Assembly (NCBI GenBank): GCA_963765705.1
Contig: CAVXXJ010000013.1
Coordinates: forward strand, 310,001-374,000
DNA length: 64,000 bases
Reading direction: 5' to 3'
Origin: Gaiellasilicea sp963765705
Lineage (GTDB): Bacteria; Actinomycetota; Thermoleophilia; Gaiellales; Gaiellaceae
Part shown: positions 34,462 to 45,182 of the stretch, piece after piece
How positions within the stretch are numbered: position 1 is the first letter of the stretch
Layout: every line of letters begins with the position of its first letter
Position numbers and translations under genes: made by a program
The notes under the pieces: model-generated
Seen by the model: the letters and a program-made list of their open reading frames with translations, nothing else
Databases searched by the model: none
What the model was told of the DNA's origin: nothing

Positions 34462-35226
34462 ATGAAGAAGCGACTCGACGTCCTGCTCGTCGAGCGCGGC
34501 CTGGCGGAGAGTCGCGCTCAGGCCCAGGCGCTCGTGCTCGCCGGCCTCGTTCCCGGCTATGACAAGCCCGGCCACCAGGTGGCCGACGACGCCGAGCTCG
34601 CGGTCGACCGGCCGCCGCGCTTCGTCTCACGCGGCGGTGAGAAGCTCGCGAACGCGCTCGAGCAGCTCGAGGTCGAGCTCGACGGGCGCGACTGCATCGA
34701 CGTGGGCGCCTCCACCGGCGGCTTCACCGACTACCTGCTCCAGCACGGGGTGGCGCGAGTGATCGCAGTCGACGTCGGCTACGGCCAGCTGCACCCGAAG
34801 CTTCGCGACGACCCGCGCGTGACCGTTCTCGAGCGGACGAACGCCCGCGCCCTCGAAGAGCTGCCGTTTCGCCCTGACCTGCTGGTCTGCGACGTCTCCT
34901 TCATCAGCGTGCGCCTGGCGCTCCCACCGGTACTCGCGCTGATGGAGCCGGGCTGGGACGCGCTCGTGCTCGTCAAGCCTCAGTTCGAGGCGGGCAAGGA
35001 GGAAGTCGGAAAGGGAGGAGTCGTCCGCGACCCCGAGATCCACCGGCGCGTGCTCCGCGAGGTCGTGGACGTCGGCCTCGTGTGGGGTGCGACCGCGGTC
35101 GGCGTCGTAGACTCACGGCTGCCCGGCCCGAAGGGCAACCGCGAGTTCTTCGTCCACCTGATCAACTGCGACGACCCAGTGCTCCTGGATGACATCGACG
35201 AGCGAATCCGTGACGCAGTCCGCTAG
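34462..35226 (+). CDS. tlyA: TlyA-family rRNA 2'-O-methyltransferase
   Basis: TlyA methylates C1409 of 16S and C1920 of 23S rRNA in actinobacteria. The 254-residue protein begins with an S4 RNA-binding domain (KKRLDVLLVERGLAESRAQAQALVLAGLV) and then the FtsJ-like methyltransferase domain: FVSRGGEKLANALEQL, CIDVGASTGGFTDYLLQ (SAM site), AVDVGYGQL and LLVCDVSFISVRLALPP. It sits just before nadK and recN, its usual position. The TAG stop is inside the outer arm of the structured spacer that follows. Confidence 0.95.
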   Translation: MKKRLDVLLVERGLAESRAQAQALVLAGLVPGYDKPGHQVADDAELAVDRPPRFVSRGGEKLANALEQLEVELDGRDCIDVGASTGGFTDYLLQHGVARVIAVDVGYGQLHPKLRDDPRVTVLERTNARALEELPFRPDLLVCDVSFISVRLALPPVLALMEPGWDALVLVKPQFEAGKEEVGKGGVVRDPEIHRRVLREVVDVGLVWGATAVGVVDSRLPGPKGNREFFVHLINCDDPVLLDDIDERIRDAVR

Positions 35227-35390
35227 ACGCCTGAGCGTTGGTGGGCGTGCCCTCAGGGAGGGCATGCGCCAAGCAGCGTGGTCGACTCGACCGGTGCCAA
35301 GGCTGGACGCCTTGGTGCCCGGCGAGGCGGCCTCGCGGCGCCGTGCGCAGGCCCCCACTCGGGGGTGCGACCATTAGCGCTCAGGCGTCT
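35225..35390 (+). ncRNA. Unidentified multi-branched structured spacer
   Basis: The whole tlyA-nadK spacer can fold as one closed multi-branch structure. A perfect 13-bp outer stem (35225-35237 with 35378-35390) encloses at least four hairpins: 35245-35254/35258-35267 (10 bp, one GT pair), 35280-35284/35288-35292, 35297-35303/35309-35315 (7 bp), and 35346-35349 plus 35352-35356 with 35361-35369. TTT follows the outer stem, then nadK starts at 35397. No known riboswitch core is recognised. It could be a small RNA, a leader element for nadK, or a terminator cluster. Confidence 0.55.
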
Positions 35391-35396
35391 TTGGCG

Positions 35397-36219
35397 GTGA
35401 GACGCGCCGCCGTGGTCACGCACGGCAAGCCGCAGACGATCGGCCCGGCACTCGCGCGGCTCGCCACGGTCGCCCGCGAGGCAGGCATCGAGCTGCAAGT
35501 GGGGGAGGCGGAGGCCGAGAAGCACGGCCTCGATCCCGGCAACGGAGACGTCGCGGACGTCGACCTCGCGGTCGTGCTCGGCGGCGACGGAACGATGCTC
35601 CGCGCGCTCACCCGCTACCTCGGCACGAGCGTTCCCGTGATCGGCGTCAACTTCGGCACCGTCGGCTTCCTCTCCTCGATCTCGCGCAACGACCTGGAGT
35701 CGGGGCTCGCGCGCGTCTTCGCCGGCGAGTACAAGGTCGAGGAGCTGCCGACGCTCGAGGTCGAGGTGGGGGAGGAGCAGCGCGTCGCCGTCAACGACCT
35801 CGTCGTCACGAGCGCCGAGGTCGGGCGGATGATCCAGCTCGAGTGGGCCGTCGGCGGCGAGGGGCTCGGCCGCCGCGGCTGCGACGGCGTCGTCTGCTCG
35901 ACTCCCTCCGGGTCGACGGGCTACAACTTCTCGAACGGCGGCCCGGTGCTGGTGTGGGGCATGGACGCGATGGCGGTGACGTTCGTGGCGCCGCACTCGC
36001 TCAACGCGCGGCCGCTCGTCGTGCCGCGCGGCAGCGACCTGCTCGTCTGGAACCGGACGCCGGACGTGCCTGCGACGGCGCTCGTCGACGGGCACCGCGT
36101 CGCCGACCTGCCACCGGGTGGGCGGGCGCTCGCCCGCATCGGCGCGCAGCGCTCCCTGCTCGCGACGCTGCCCGGAAGTGACCTTCTTCACCCGCTACAG
36201 CCGGACCTTTGCTTCGTAG
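35397..36219 (+). CDS. nadK: NAD kinase (frame broken near 36174)
   Basis: NAD kinase makes NADP+ from NAD+. Clear blocks: THGKPQ at the N-terminus, VLGGDGTMLRALTRYLG (the GGDG motif), VPVIGVNFGTVGFLSSI, VNDLVVTS, and the late STPSGSTGYNFSNGGP. The last ~15 residues change frame at 36173-36176; read across, the product ends VTFFTRYSRTFAS at TAG 36217-36219, a family-like tail. The break fits loss of one GC pair. GTG 35397 is the first in-frame start after the structured spacer that gives a normal N-terminus; there is no ribosome site. Confidence 0.92.
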
Positions 36220-37834
36220 CCTGCGGATCGAGAACCTCGTTCTCGTGCGCGAGGGAGAGCTCACGCCCGCGGCCGGCCTGACCGCGATCACGGGCGAGAC
36301 GGGAGCGGGGAAGACGATCCTCGCCCAGGCGATCGGCCTCCTGCTCGGCGCGAAGGGCGACGCGGGCGCGATCGGCGCCGCGGCCGGTGAGGCCTACGTC
36401 GAGGCCGAGCTGGACCTGCCCGAGGGCTTCCTCGAGGACGAGGAGCTCGCCGGCCTCGCCGAGCTCGCGCCCGAGGACGAGCCGGGGCTCGTTCTTGCCC
36501 GTCGCGTCTTCGCGGACGGCCGCACGCGCGCGTACGCCTGGGGTCGCGCGGTGGCGCGGGAGGATCTCGCCGCCGCAGCCGAGCGCCTGATCGCGATGTC
36601 CGGCCAGTTCGAGCAGCGCCGGCTCGCACGGCCGTCGTACCAGCTCGACGTGCTCGACGCCTACTGCGGCGAGGAGCAGCTCCGCCGCCGCGGTGAGGCG
36701 CGGATCGCGTGGCGCGAGCTGGCCGCCGCGCGGAAGCGGCACGAGGAGCTGAGCCGCGGCGCCGTCAGCGAGGAAGCGCGCCTGCGCGAGCTCGCCGCGC
36801 TCGTCGAGGCGACCGAGGGCTTCGAGCCCGGGGCGGAGGACGCGTTCCGAGCCGAGCGGGAGCGGCTCCGTCACGTCACCGAGCTGGCGGAGGGAGCGCA
36901 GGCCGCGGCCGAGGCGCTCGCGCCCGAAGAGGGCGAAGGGGCCACCGGCCTGACAGCCGCTGCCGAGCGGGCGCTCGCTCCACTCGAGCGGCTGGCGCCC
37001 GAGCTCGCACGCGCGGGCGAGGAGCTGAGAGACCTCGAGCTGAGGCTGCGCGAGCTCGGCTCCGACCTGCGCGGGTTCCTGGCCTCGCTCGAGGCCGAGC
37101 CGGACCGCGTCGAGCACGTCGAGGCAGAGCTGGAGCGGATCAGCGACGCCCGCCGGCGCTTCGGCGCGGCCGACTACGACGACCTGCTTGCGCGCGCGAG
37201 CGCGGCACGCGAGGAACTGGCTGCGCTCGAGGAGGGCCTCGACCCTGCCGCGGCGGCGCAGGAGGCCCTGGCTGCGGCGCAGGCGAAGTCGGACCGGCTC
37301 GCCGCCGAGCTCCGCACGGCGCGGGAGCAGTCCACCGAGTCGTTCGCCGCCGCGGTCGCCGAGGAGCTGCGCGGCGTCGGCATGGGCGACGGCGAGTTCC
37401 GCGTCGAGCTGCGCGAGCGCGATCCAGGCCCGACCGGCGTCGACGAGGCCGTCTTCCTCGTCCGCCCGAACGCCGGGCTGCCCTTCGGGCCGGTGGCCGA
37501 GACGGCATCCGGCGGCGAGCTCTCGCGCGTCGCGCTCGCGATCGCGGCGGTCGGCGGCGGCGAGACGCTGGTCTTCGACGAGATCGACGCCGGCATCGGC
37601 GGCGAGACCGCGCACGCCGTCGCGGCGACGCTGAAGCGGCTCGCCGAGCGGGCGCAGGTGATCACGATCACGCACCTGCCCCAGATCGCGAGCGTCGCCG
37701 ACACGCACTACCGGGTCGAGAAGATCCCCGGCGATCCGACGCATACGCGGATCGAGCTGCTCGACGACGCGCAGCGGCGCGACGAGCTCGAGCGGATGCT
37801 CGGCGGCAAAGAGTTCATCTCGGCGCTGAGATGA
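36209..37834 (+). CDS. recN: DNA repair protein RecN
   Basis: RecN is an SMC-like ATPase acting on double-strand breaks. The 541-residue protein starts LRSLRIENLVLVREGELT and carries the Walker A GETGAGKTILAQAIGLLLG, a long central coiled coil with Glu/Arg/Ala heptads (~residues 150-360), the ABC signature ETASGGELSRVALAIA, and Walker B TLVFDEIDAGIGGETAHAV, then ITITHLPQIAS. TTG 36209 overlaps the end of nadK and is the only start that keeps the full first strand. Confidence 0.95.
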   Translation: MLRSLRIENLVLVREGELTPAAGLTAITGETGAGKTILAQAIGLLLGAKGDAGAIGAAAGEAYVEAELDLPEGFLEDEELAGLAELAPEDEPGLVLARRVFADGRTRAYAWGRAVAREDLAAAAERLIAMSGQFEQRRLARPSYQLDVLDAYCGEEQLRRRGEARIAWRELAAARKRHEELSRGAVSEEARLRELAALVEATEGFEPGAEDAFRAERERLRHVTELAEGAQAAAEALAPEEGEGATGLTAAAERALAPLERLAPELARAGEELRDLELRLRELGSDLRGFLASLEAEPDRVEHVEAELERISDARRRFGAADYDDLLARASAAREELAALEEGLDPAAAAQEALAAAQAKSDRLAAELRTAREQSTESFAAAVAEELRGVGMGDGEFRVELRERDPGPTGVDEAVFLVRPNAGLPFGPVAETASGGELSRVALAIAAVGGGETLVFDEIDAGIGGETAHAVAATLKRLAERAQVITITHLPQIASVADTHYRVEKIPGDPTHTRIELLDDAQRRDELERMLGGKEFISALR

Positions 37835-37847
37835 CCGGGGATCTGGG

Positions 37848-38949
37848 ATGAGCACGTTGATCGAGCACACCGGCCCGGCACGGCTCGGCAGGCGGACGAA
37901 GGAGCTCGTGCGCCGCCTCGGCTCCGACGACATCGCGATCATCGACCACACCGACATCGACCGCGTCTCCGCGGAGGAGCTCGTCGAGTCGGGCGTACGC
38001 GTCGTCGTCAACGTCTCCCCGTCGCAGTCGGGCCGCTATCCCGAACCCCGGGCCGCTGCTCCTCGTCCGCGGCGGCGTGCGCCTGATCGACGTCGCCGGC
38101 ACCGAGCTCTTCGACGAGATCTCGGACGGCGAGCAGCTGACCGTGCGAGGAGCGAGCCTGTTCCGGAACGGCACCTGCCTCGCGACGGGCCGCACGCTCG
38201 GCGAGCACGAGCTGGCCGATGCGCTCACCGAGCAGCAGGGCCGTGTCACCGAGGCGCTCCAGGACTTCGCCGACAACACGCTGCGGTATCTCCGCGAGGA
38301 AGGGCGTCTGCTGACCGAGGGGATCGACTTCCCGCAGCTCCGCACGGGCTTCCGCGACCGTCACGCCCTCGTCGTCGCCCGCGGCCCGGGCCACAAGCGC
38401 GATCTCCGGATCGTGCGCCCGTACGTCCGCGACTTCCGGCCCGTGCTCGTCGCGGTGGACGGCGGCGCCGAGGCGCTGATGGAGGAGGGCTGGAAGCCGG
38501 ACGTGATCGTCGGCGACATGGACTCGGTCACCGACGCGACGCTCCGCTGCGGCGCCGAGATCCTCGTCCACGCCTATCGCGAGGGCCACGCGCCAGGGGA
38601 GGAGCGCCTGCGTCGCCTCGGCGTCCCGTTCCAGACGGTCGCCGCGCCCGGGATCTCGGAGGACATCGCGATGCTGCTCGCCCACGAGCGCGGCGCCGAG
38701 CTGATCGTCGCGGTCGGCACGCACTTCAACCTCGTCGAGTTCCTGGAGCGCAGCCGCGCCGGCATGTCGTCGACCTTCGTGACCCGGCTGAAGGTGGGCG
38801 AGATCCTGATCGACGCCAAGGGGGTCTCGCGACTCGTCAGCCGGCGGATCGGCGTCTGGCCGCTCGTTGCCTTCGGGCTCGCGGCCCTCGCCGCGCTCGT
38901 CGTCGCGGTCGTCGCCTCCCCGGCGCTGCGGAACGTCTTCGGCCTCTAG
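37848..38949 (+). CDS. steA: SteA-like protein, thiamine pyrophosphokinase-fold (frame broken near 38043)
   Basis: A homologue of corynebacterial SteA/mycobacterial Rv1697, a protein with a thiamin-pyrophosphokinase-like domain and a C-terminal membrane helix that with SteB/MctB affects cell-surface and septum behaviour. Residues ~1-65 (IEHTGPARLGRRTKELVRRLG to VVNVSPSQSG) precede a break at 38041-38045; the rest carries RPVLVAVDGGAEALMEEGWKPDVIVGDMDSV and a terminal membrane helix (VAFGLAALAALVVAVVAS). The break fits loss of one CG pair. It lies between recN and mctB, as in Mycobacterium. Its TAG stop is part of the mctB -10 box. Confidence 0.88.
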
Positions 38950-38952
38950 GCT
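38947..38952 (+). promoter_or_regulatory. -10 box TAGGCT overlapping the steA stop
   Basis: The steA TAG stop begins TAGGCT, which lies 6 bases before GTG 38959 of mctB. Confidence 0.5.
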
Positions 38953-38958
38953 GAGGGC

Positions 38959-39854
38959 GTGTTCGACCTGCGCTACCACGTCGCGTCGCTCGCGGCCGTG
39001 TTCCTGATGCTCGTGGTGGGGATCCTGATCGGCGTCGGGATCTCCGGGCGTGGCTTCGTCGACGACCGTGAGCGGGACCGGTTGAACGACCGGATCGCGG
39101 GCTTGCAGGAGGAGGCGGACGTTGCCAACGCCACGGCGGACGATCTCGAACGGCGGCAGAAGGCCGCGCAGGACTTCGTCACGACCGCGTATCCCGTCCT
39201 GGTCGAGAACCGCCTGGAGGGAAAGAACATCGCCGTGGCCGTTCTCGGCTCGGTGGAGCAGCGACTCGTTCGAGCCGATCGAGCGCGCGATCGGGAAGGA
39301 CGACGCCAACGGCCGGCTCGACACGGATGCGCGCGCTGATGCTCCCGCTTCGCCTCGAGGCGATCGAAGCCGCGCTCGCGGATCGGCCCGAGCTCGGCGG
39401 CTACGTCGGCGACGAGCAGCTTCGCAACCTCGGCCGCGACCTCGGCCGTGAGCTCGTCACCGGTGGCGCGACGCCGCTCTGGGACGCGCTCGCCGGCGAG
39501 ATCGTCGAGCAGCAGTCGGGCGGCCTGGCCGGACCGGTCGACGGGGTGGTCGTGATCCGGGCCGCCGAGCCGCAGGCGGGAGGCAGCTCACGCTTCCTGG
39601 CCGGCTTCTACCAGGGGCTCGGCAGTACGGGCGTGCCCGTCGTCGGCGTCGAGCCGTCTCGGGTCGAGCAGAGCGCGATTCCGGTGTTCCAGCGCTACGG
39701 CCTCTCGACCGTCGACGGGATCGACACCGAGTCCGGCCAGCTCGCGATGGTGCTGCTCCTCGGTGACGCCAATCCGGGCAACTACGGCATCCGCGACACC
39801 GCGACGAGCGGGATCCTGCCGTCGATCGAGCCGCTGCCTCCGGCTGGTGGGTGA
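38959..39854 (+). CDS. mctB: MctB/SteB-like copper transport protein (two frame breaks)
   Basis: A homologue of mycobacterial MctB (Rv1698), a channel-like protein needed for copper resistance, called SteB in corynebacteria. It starts FDLRYHVASLAAVFLMLVVGILIG, a typical N-terminus with one membrane helix (~residues 8-28), then a coiled region (LNDRIAGLQEEADVANATADDLERRQ), and the family C-terminal fold. The frame shifts at about 39262 and 39325; both fit loss of one GC/CG pair. Repaired length is ~298 residues, in the family range. The GTG is 6 bases after its -10 box. Confidence 0.88.
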
Positions 39855-41069
39855 GCCCCTGACGATCCTGATCGCGGCGCGCGACGAGGAAACGCGGATC
39901 GGGACGACCATCGCGGAGCTGCGGCGGCAATTTCCGGAGGCGCAGGTGATCGTCGCCGACGACGGCTCGCGCGACGCAACCGCCCGCGTCGCCGAGGATG
40001 CCGGCGCCCGCGTCGTTCGGCTCCCGCACCGGGGGAAAGGACAGGCGCTGACGCTCGGCGAGCGCGAAGCGGCGCCCGGTGATCTCCTGCTCTGCGACGC
40101 CGATCTCCGCGGCGACCTCGAGGCCGCTGCTCGACGGCGACAGCGACCTGACGATCGCCGCCTTCGCCCAGAAGCAGGGTGGCGGCTTCGGGATCGCGAA
40201 GGAGGCCGCCCGCCGCCTGATTCGATGGAAGTCGGGCTATCCGGCGCAAGAGCCGCTCTCGGGGCAGCGGCGTCTGACCCAGAAGGCGCGCGACGCTGTC
40301 TTCCCGCTCGCTGCCGGCTTCGGCTGCGAGGCGGCAATGACCGCCGACGCGATGAACGCGAAGCTCGGCATCGGGGAGGCCGGCCTGCCGCTGGAACACC
40401 GCGCCACCACGCGCGATCTGAGCGGCTTCGTCCACCGCGGCCGGCAGCTCCGCGACATCCTGCTGGCATTCGGGCCGCAGGGGCGCAACCACCGCGGGCT
40501 GCGGCTCCCGCTCGTCGGCTGGCTCGTCGCCGTCGCCCAGCCGAGCCTGCTGCCCGTGGCGGCGATCGGCGTCGCGGACGACATCTGGAGCGGCGAGGAG
40601 CGGGGCTTCCGCGCGCACCTCCGCGCTGGCTCGTACGACGGGTGTCCTGAAGCTCGTCGGGATCCCGCTCTACGGGCTCCTCAGGACGCGCTCGCTCTCG
40701 GGCGCGCTGCTCGTCGGTCTCTCCGCGAACGTGATCAACCAGCTCGACACGCGGCCAGGCAGGGCGCTGAAGGCGTTCGCGCTGGGCTCGCTGCTGCTCC
40801 GGGGAGCGCCGCGCGGAGCGGCAGCCGCTGCCGTCCTCCTCGCGTCATACGATCTTCGAGAGATGGTGATGCTGGGGGACTCCGGTTCGAACACGCTCGG
40901 CGCCGTGCTAGGTTTACGGTCCGTGAGCGAGTTCACGGAGAGGCAGCGCTGGAGCGCGATCGCGGCGCTCGCGGGCCTCACGCTCCTCGGTGAGCGCCGT
41001 TCGCTGGGCGCGCTGATCGAAGCGGACGCCGGTGTTTCGGGAGCTCGACGCCTGGGGGAGGCAAGAGGC

Positions 41070-41073
<4 letters not shown>
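39847..41073 (+). CDS. GT2-like glycosyltransferase fused to MraY/WecA-like membrane domain (three frame breaks)
   Basis: Read across breaks at about 40122, 40633 and 41019, this gives ~409 residues. Residues ~1-205 look like a GT2 glycosyltransferase (LTILIAARDEETRIGTTIAELRR, VIVADDGSRDATARVA, LLCDADLRGDL). The rest is a MraY/WecA-type sugar-phosphate transferase: RNHRGLRLPLVGW, GVADDIWSG, RTTGVLKLVGIPLYG, SANVINQLDTRPGRALKAF and VMLGDSGSNTLGAVLG. No stop or usual start codon separates the two, so a fusion is likely. The repaired end is FRELDAWGRQEA, with TGA overlapping the pyrG ATG. It probably builds a lipid-linked sugar precursor. Confidence 0.78.
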
Positions 41074-42725
<1,652 letters not shown>

Positions 42726-42730
42726 CCCGA

Positions 42731-43093
42731 CTAGGCGTCGATCGGCCAGCAGATGCCGAGGTACAGCGGCATCCCGCCGACGGTCGTCCGCGTGGCGCGG
42801 TAGTGCATCGGCAACTCGCGGCCGTCGCTGTGGCGCAGCACGGTGATGCCGTTCTGCATGCCCGTGCGCTGCATCTCCTCGAAGTCTTCCTGCGCGCTTG
42901 GATTCACCGCCACATCGCTGAGGGGAAGCTCGAGCAGCTCGTCCCGGGTGTAGCCGAGCAGCTCGCAGGCGTACGCGTTGACGGCGATGTAGCGGCCCGC
43001 GTCGTCGGCGACGAAGATCGCCATCGGTCCATGCTCGAGCGCTTCACCGACTAGGCTCTTCTGCACCAGCTCGTGGGCGACTGTATTAGACAT
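42731..43093 (-). CDS. Single PAS-domain protein
   Basis: A 120-residue protein consisting of little more than one PAS domain: ALEHGPMAIFVADDAGRYIAVNAYACELLGYTRDELLELPLSDV then a PAC-like tail VLRHSDGRELPMHYRATRT. No output domain follows, so it would act by binding a partner or as a stand-alone sensor. ATG 43093 is chosen because a TAAAAT box lies 10 bases upstream and the residues before it are low-complexity. It is divergent from the M20 peptidase gene. Confidence 0.82.
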   Translation of the reverse strand: MSNTVAHELVQKSLVGEALEHGPMAIFVADDAGRYIAVNAYACELLGYTRDELLELPLSDVAVNPSAQEDFEEMQRTGMQNGITVLRHSDGRELPMHYRATRTTVGGMPLYLGICWPIDA

Positions 43094-43103
43094 CTTCAAG
43101 CAG

Positions 43104-43109
43104 ATTTTA
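43104..43109 (-). promoter_or_regulatory. -10 box TAAAAT for the PAS gene
   Basis: Minus-strand TAAAAT lies 10 bases before ATG 43093, in the only AT-rich patch of this divergent spacer. Confidence 0.5.
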
Positions 43110-43134
43110 CTACATTCGGCGGAGCTCCGGGCGG

Positions 43135-44250
43135 ATGAGTCTGAGTGCGCTCGATCTCTTTCTCGAGCTCGCCGCGATCGCGAGCCCACCCGGCGAGGAG
43201 CGTGCGGTCGCCGACCGCGTGATCGCCGAGCTGCGCGCGTTCGGCCTCGAGGTGGAGGAGGACGACGCCGGCTCGAAGATCGACTCGACGATCGGCAACC
43301 TCCTCTGCCGCCTGCCCGGCCGCAACGGGACCGGTACGCCGGTCTTCTTCTGCGCGCACCTCGACACGGTGCCGCCGCAGGGCCCGCTCGAGCCAGTCGT
43401 CGGCGAGGACGGCATCGTCCGTAACGCGGGCGGAACGATCCTCGGCGCCGACAACAAGTCGGCGGTCGTCGCGATGATCGAGGCCGCGCGGCGCATCGTC
43501 GAGGAGGGTCGCCCGCATGCCGGCGTCGAGCTCCTCTTCACGCCGAAGGAGGAGGTCGGCCTGCTCGGCGCGGGGGCGTTCGACCACACGACGCTCGAGG
43601 CGGAGCTCGGGTTCGTCTTCGACCAGGCCGCTCCGATCGGCGACGTCATCCTGGGAGCGCCGTACCAGCGCTCGCTGCTCGTCCGTTTCCACGGCCGGCC
43701 GGCGCACTCCGGGATGGTGCCGGAGGAGGGCCGCTCCGCGATCTCGGCCGCGGCGCGTGCGATCGCCGACCTCAGGCTCGGCCGCATCGACGACGAGACC
43801 ACGGCGAACGTCGGCCTGATCCGCGGCGGCAGCGCGCGCAACATCGTGCCGGAGTGGTGTGAGCTCGAGGCGGAGGCGCGCTCGCACGATCCCCGCAAGC
43901 TGGCCGACCTGATCCAGGAGATGCTCGACACGTTCGCCTTCGCCGCGAGCGTTGCCGAGTGCACGCTCGAGACCGAGGTGAGCGAGACCTACCAGGGATA
44001 TCGCTTCAAGGACGTCGACCCGATCGTGCAGCTCGCGCGAACGGCGCTCGAGCGGTGCGGATACGAGCTCGTGCCGACGCTCACCGGCGGCGGCGCCGAT
44101 GCCAACGTCTTCAACACGCGCGGGCTGCCGTGCCTCAATCTGGCGAACGGGATGGCCGAGATCCACACCGCCGACGAGCACATCGCCGTCGCCGATCTGG
44201 ACGCGATGGTCGACGTGACGCTGGCGCTTGTCGATGCCGCTCGGGCTTAG
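43135..44250 (+). CDS. M20-family peptidase, tripeptidase T-like
   Basis: A 371-residue zinc peptidase of the PepT/M20B type. The metal ligands are in FFCAHLDTVPP (His, Asp), ILGADNKSAVVAMIEAA (bridging Asp), FTPKEEVGLLGAGAFD (catalytic Glu pair), FVFDQAAPIGD (Asp) and the late NGMAEIHTADEHIAV (His). The dimerisation domain lies between ~180 and 290. It probably trims the N-terminal residue from short peptides. The gene overlaps the next one by 17 bases. Confidence 0.9.
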   Translation: MSLSALDLFLELAAIASPPGEERAVADRVIAELRAFGLEVEEDDAGSKIDSTIGNLLCRLPGRNGTGTPVFFCAHLDTVPPQGPLEPVVGEDGIVRNAGGTILGADNKSAVVAMIEAARRIVEEGRPHAGVELLFTPKEEVGLLGAGAFDHTTLEAELGFVFDQAAPIGDVILGAPYQRSLLVRFHGRPAHSGMVPEEGRSAISAAARAIADLRLGRIDDETTANVGLIRGGSARNIVPEWCELEAEARSHDPRKLADLIQEMLDTFAFAASVAECTLETEVSETYQGYRFKDVDPIVQLARTALERCGYELVPTLTGGGADANVFNTRGLPCLNLANGMAEIHTADEHIAVADLDAMVDVTLALVDAARA

Positions 44251-45182
44251 ACGGGGCACCGTCACGGCGGTCGTCGAGGAGCTGCCGGGTTTCCTCCGGC
44301 TCGAGGTCGACGGGATCCCCTGCGTCGCGTATCCGCGCCTGACAGGCGAGGTCGAGGTGGGGGACGAGGTGCTCGTGAACGAACAGGGTCGGCTGCTCGA
44401 GCTCGGCTCCGGCGGCTTCGACGTTCTCTACGCGAATCTCACTCGCGGGCTCGGGCTTCCTGCGGAGGAGCGACGCGCACGTGATGGTGCTCCCGTACAC
44501 GCCGGGGCAGCTTGCGTTGCGGAGCAACGAGGAGACAGACGAGATCGAGGAGTCGATCGGGGGCATGCCCGTTGTGCTCTGCACGGTTCACAGCCAGGTC
44601 GCTCCCGTGTGTGCCGGCTTGGGCGAAGGCCTGCAAGTGGCTTACATCCAGGTCGCGGGCGGAGCGTTGCCGGTCTCGCTCTCCGACACCGTTCGACTCC
44701 TGAAAGAGCGACGGATGCTGACCGTTGCCTGCGCGGTCTCCCCCTGTCTCGATGGCGACGCGCAGTTCGTCACGGCCGCGGCTGCGCTGGCGTGGGCGAA
44801 GGCGCAAGGAAACGACGTTGCAGTCTGCTCGGTCGGCCCCGGGATCGTCGGGACCGGATCGAGGCTCGGCCACGGCGCGCTCGCCCTCGCGGACGTTGCG
44901 AATGCGGCGTTCAGCCTGCGAGGCCGGCCGGTGCTTGCGATCCGGACCTCGGACGGCGGACGCGCGCGGTCGGCACCGCGGGGTCTCGCACCATGCGCAG
45001 ACGGTCATGCGACTTCAGCCTCTCTGAGCTCGAAATGGCCGGAGGAGGGAGACGACGACGGCTGGGAGCAGGCGTGCGCCGATCTGCCCCTGTCGCACAT
45101 GGGCCGGGGCCCGGCCGAAGATCCCGTGTTCTTCGGCGCCGCGTACGCGGCTGGTGTCGCCGCGCGGAAGCTCCTGCGGTGA
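44234..45182 (+). CDS. DUF3866-type protein (frame broken near 44472)
   Basis: Read across the break at 44470-44474 (one GC pair missing), the ~315-residue product starts LGLRRGTVTAVVEELPGFLRLEVDG, AYPRLTGEVEVGDEVLVNEQG and continues MVLPYTPGQLAL, VVLCTVHSQVAPVCAGL, VCSVGPGIVGTGSRLGHGALA. This order matches the DUF3866 family as I remember it, whose function is unknown. No membrane segment is seen. It sits between the peptidase and an aldo/keto reductase with stop-start overlaps on both sides, so it is part of one operon ending at the Nudix gene. Confidence 0.78.

Noticed and set aside
35225..35390. Integron attC site
   Set aside because: The ends do not fit the GTTRRRY/RYYYAAC core pattern, there is no integrase, and the flanking genes are core tlyA and nadK.
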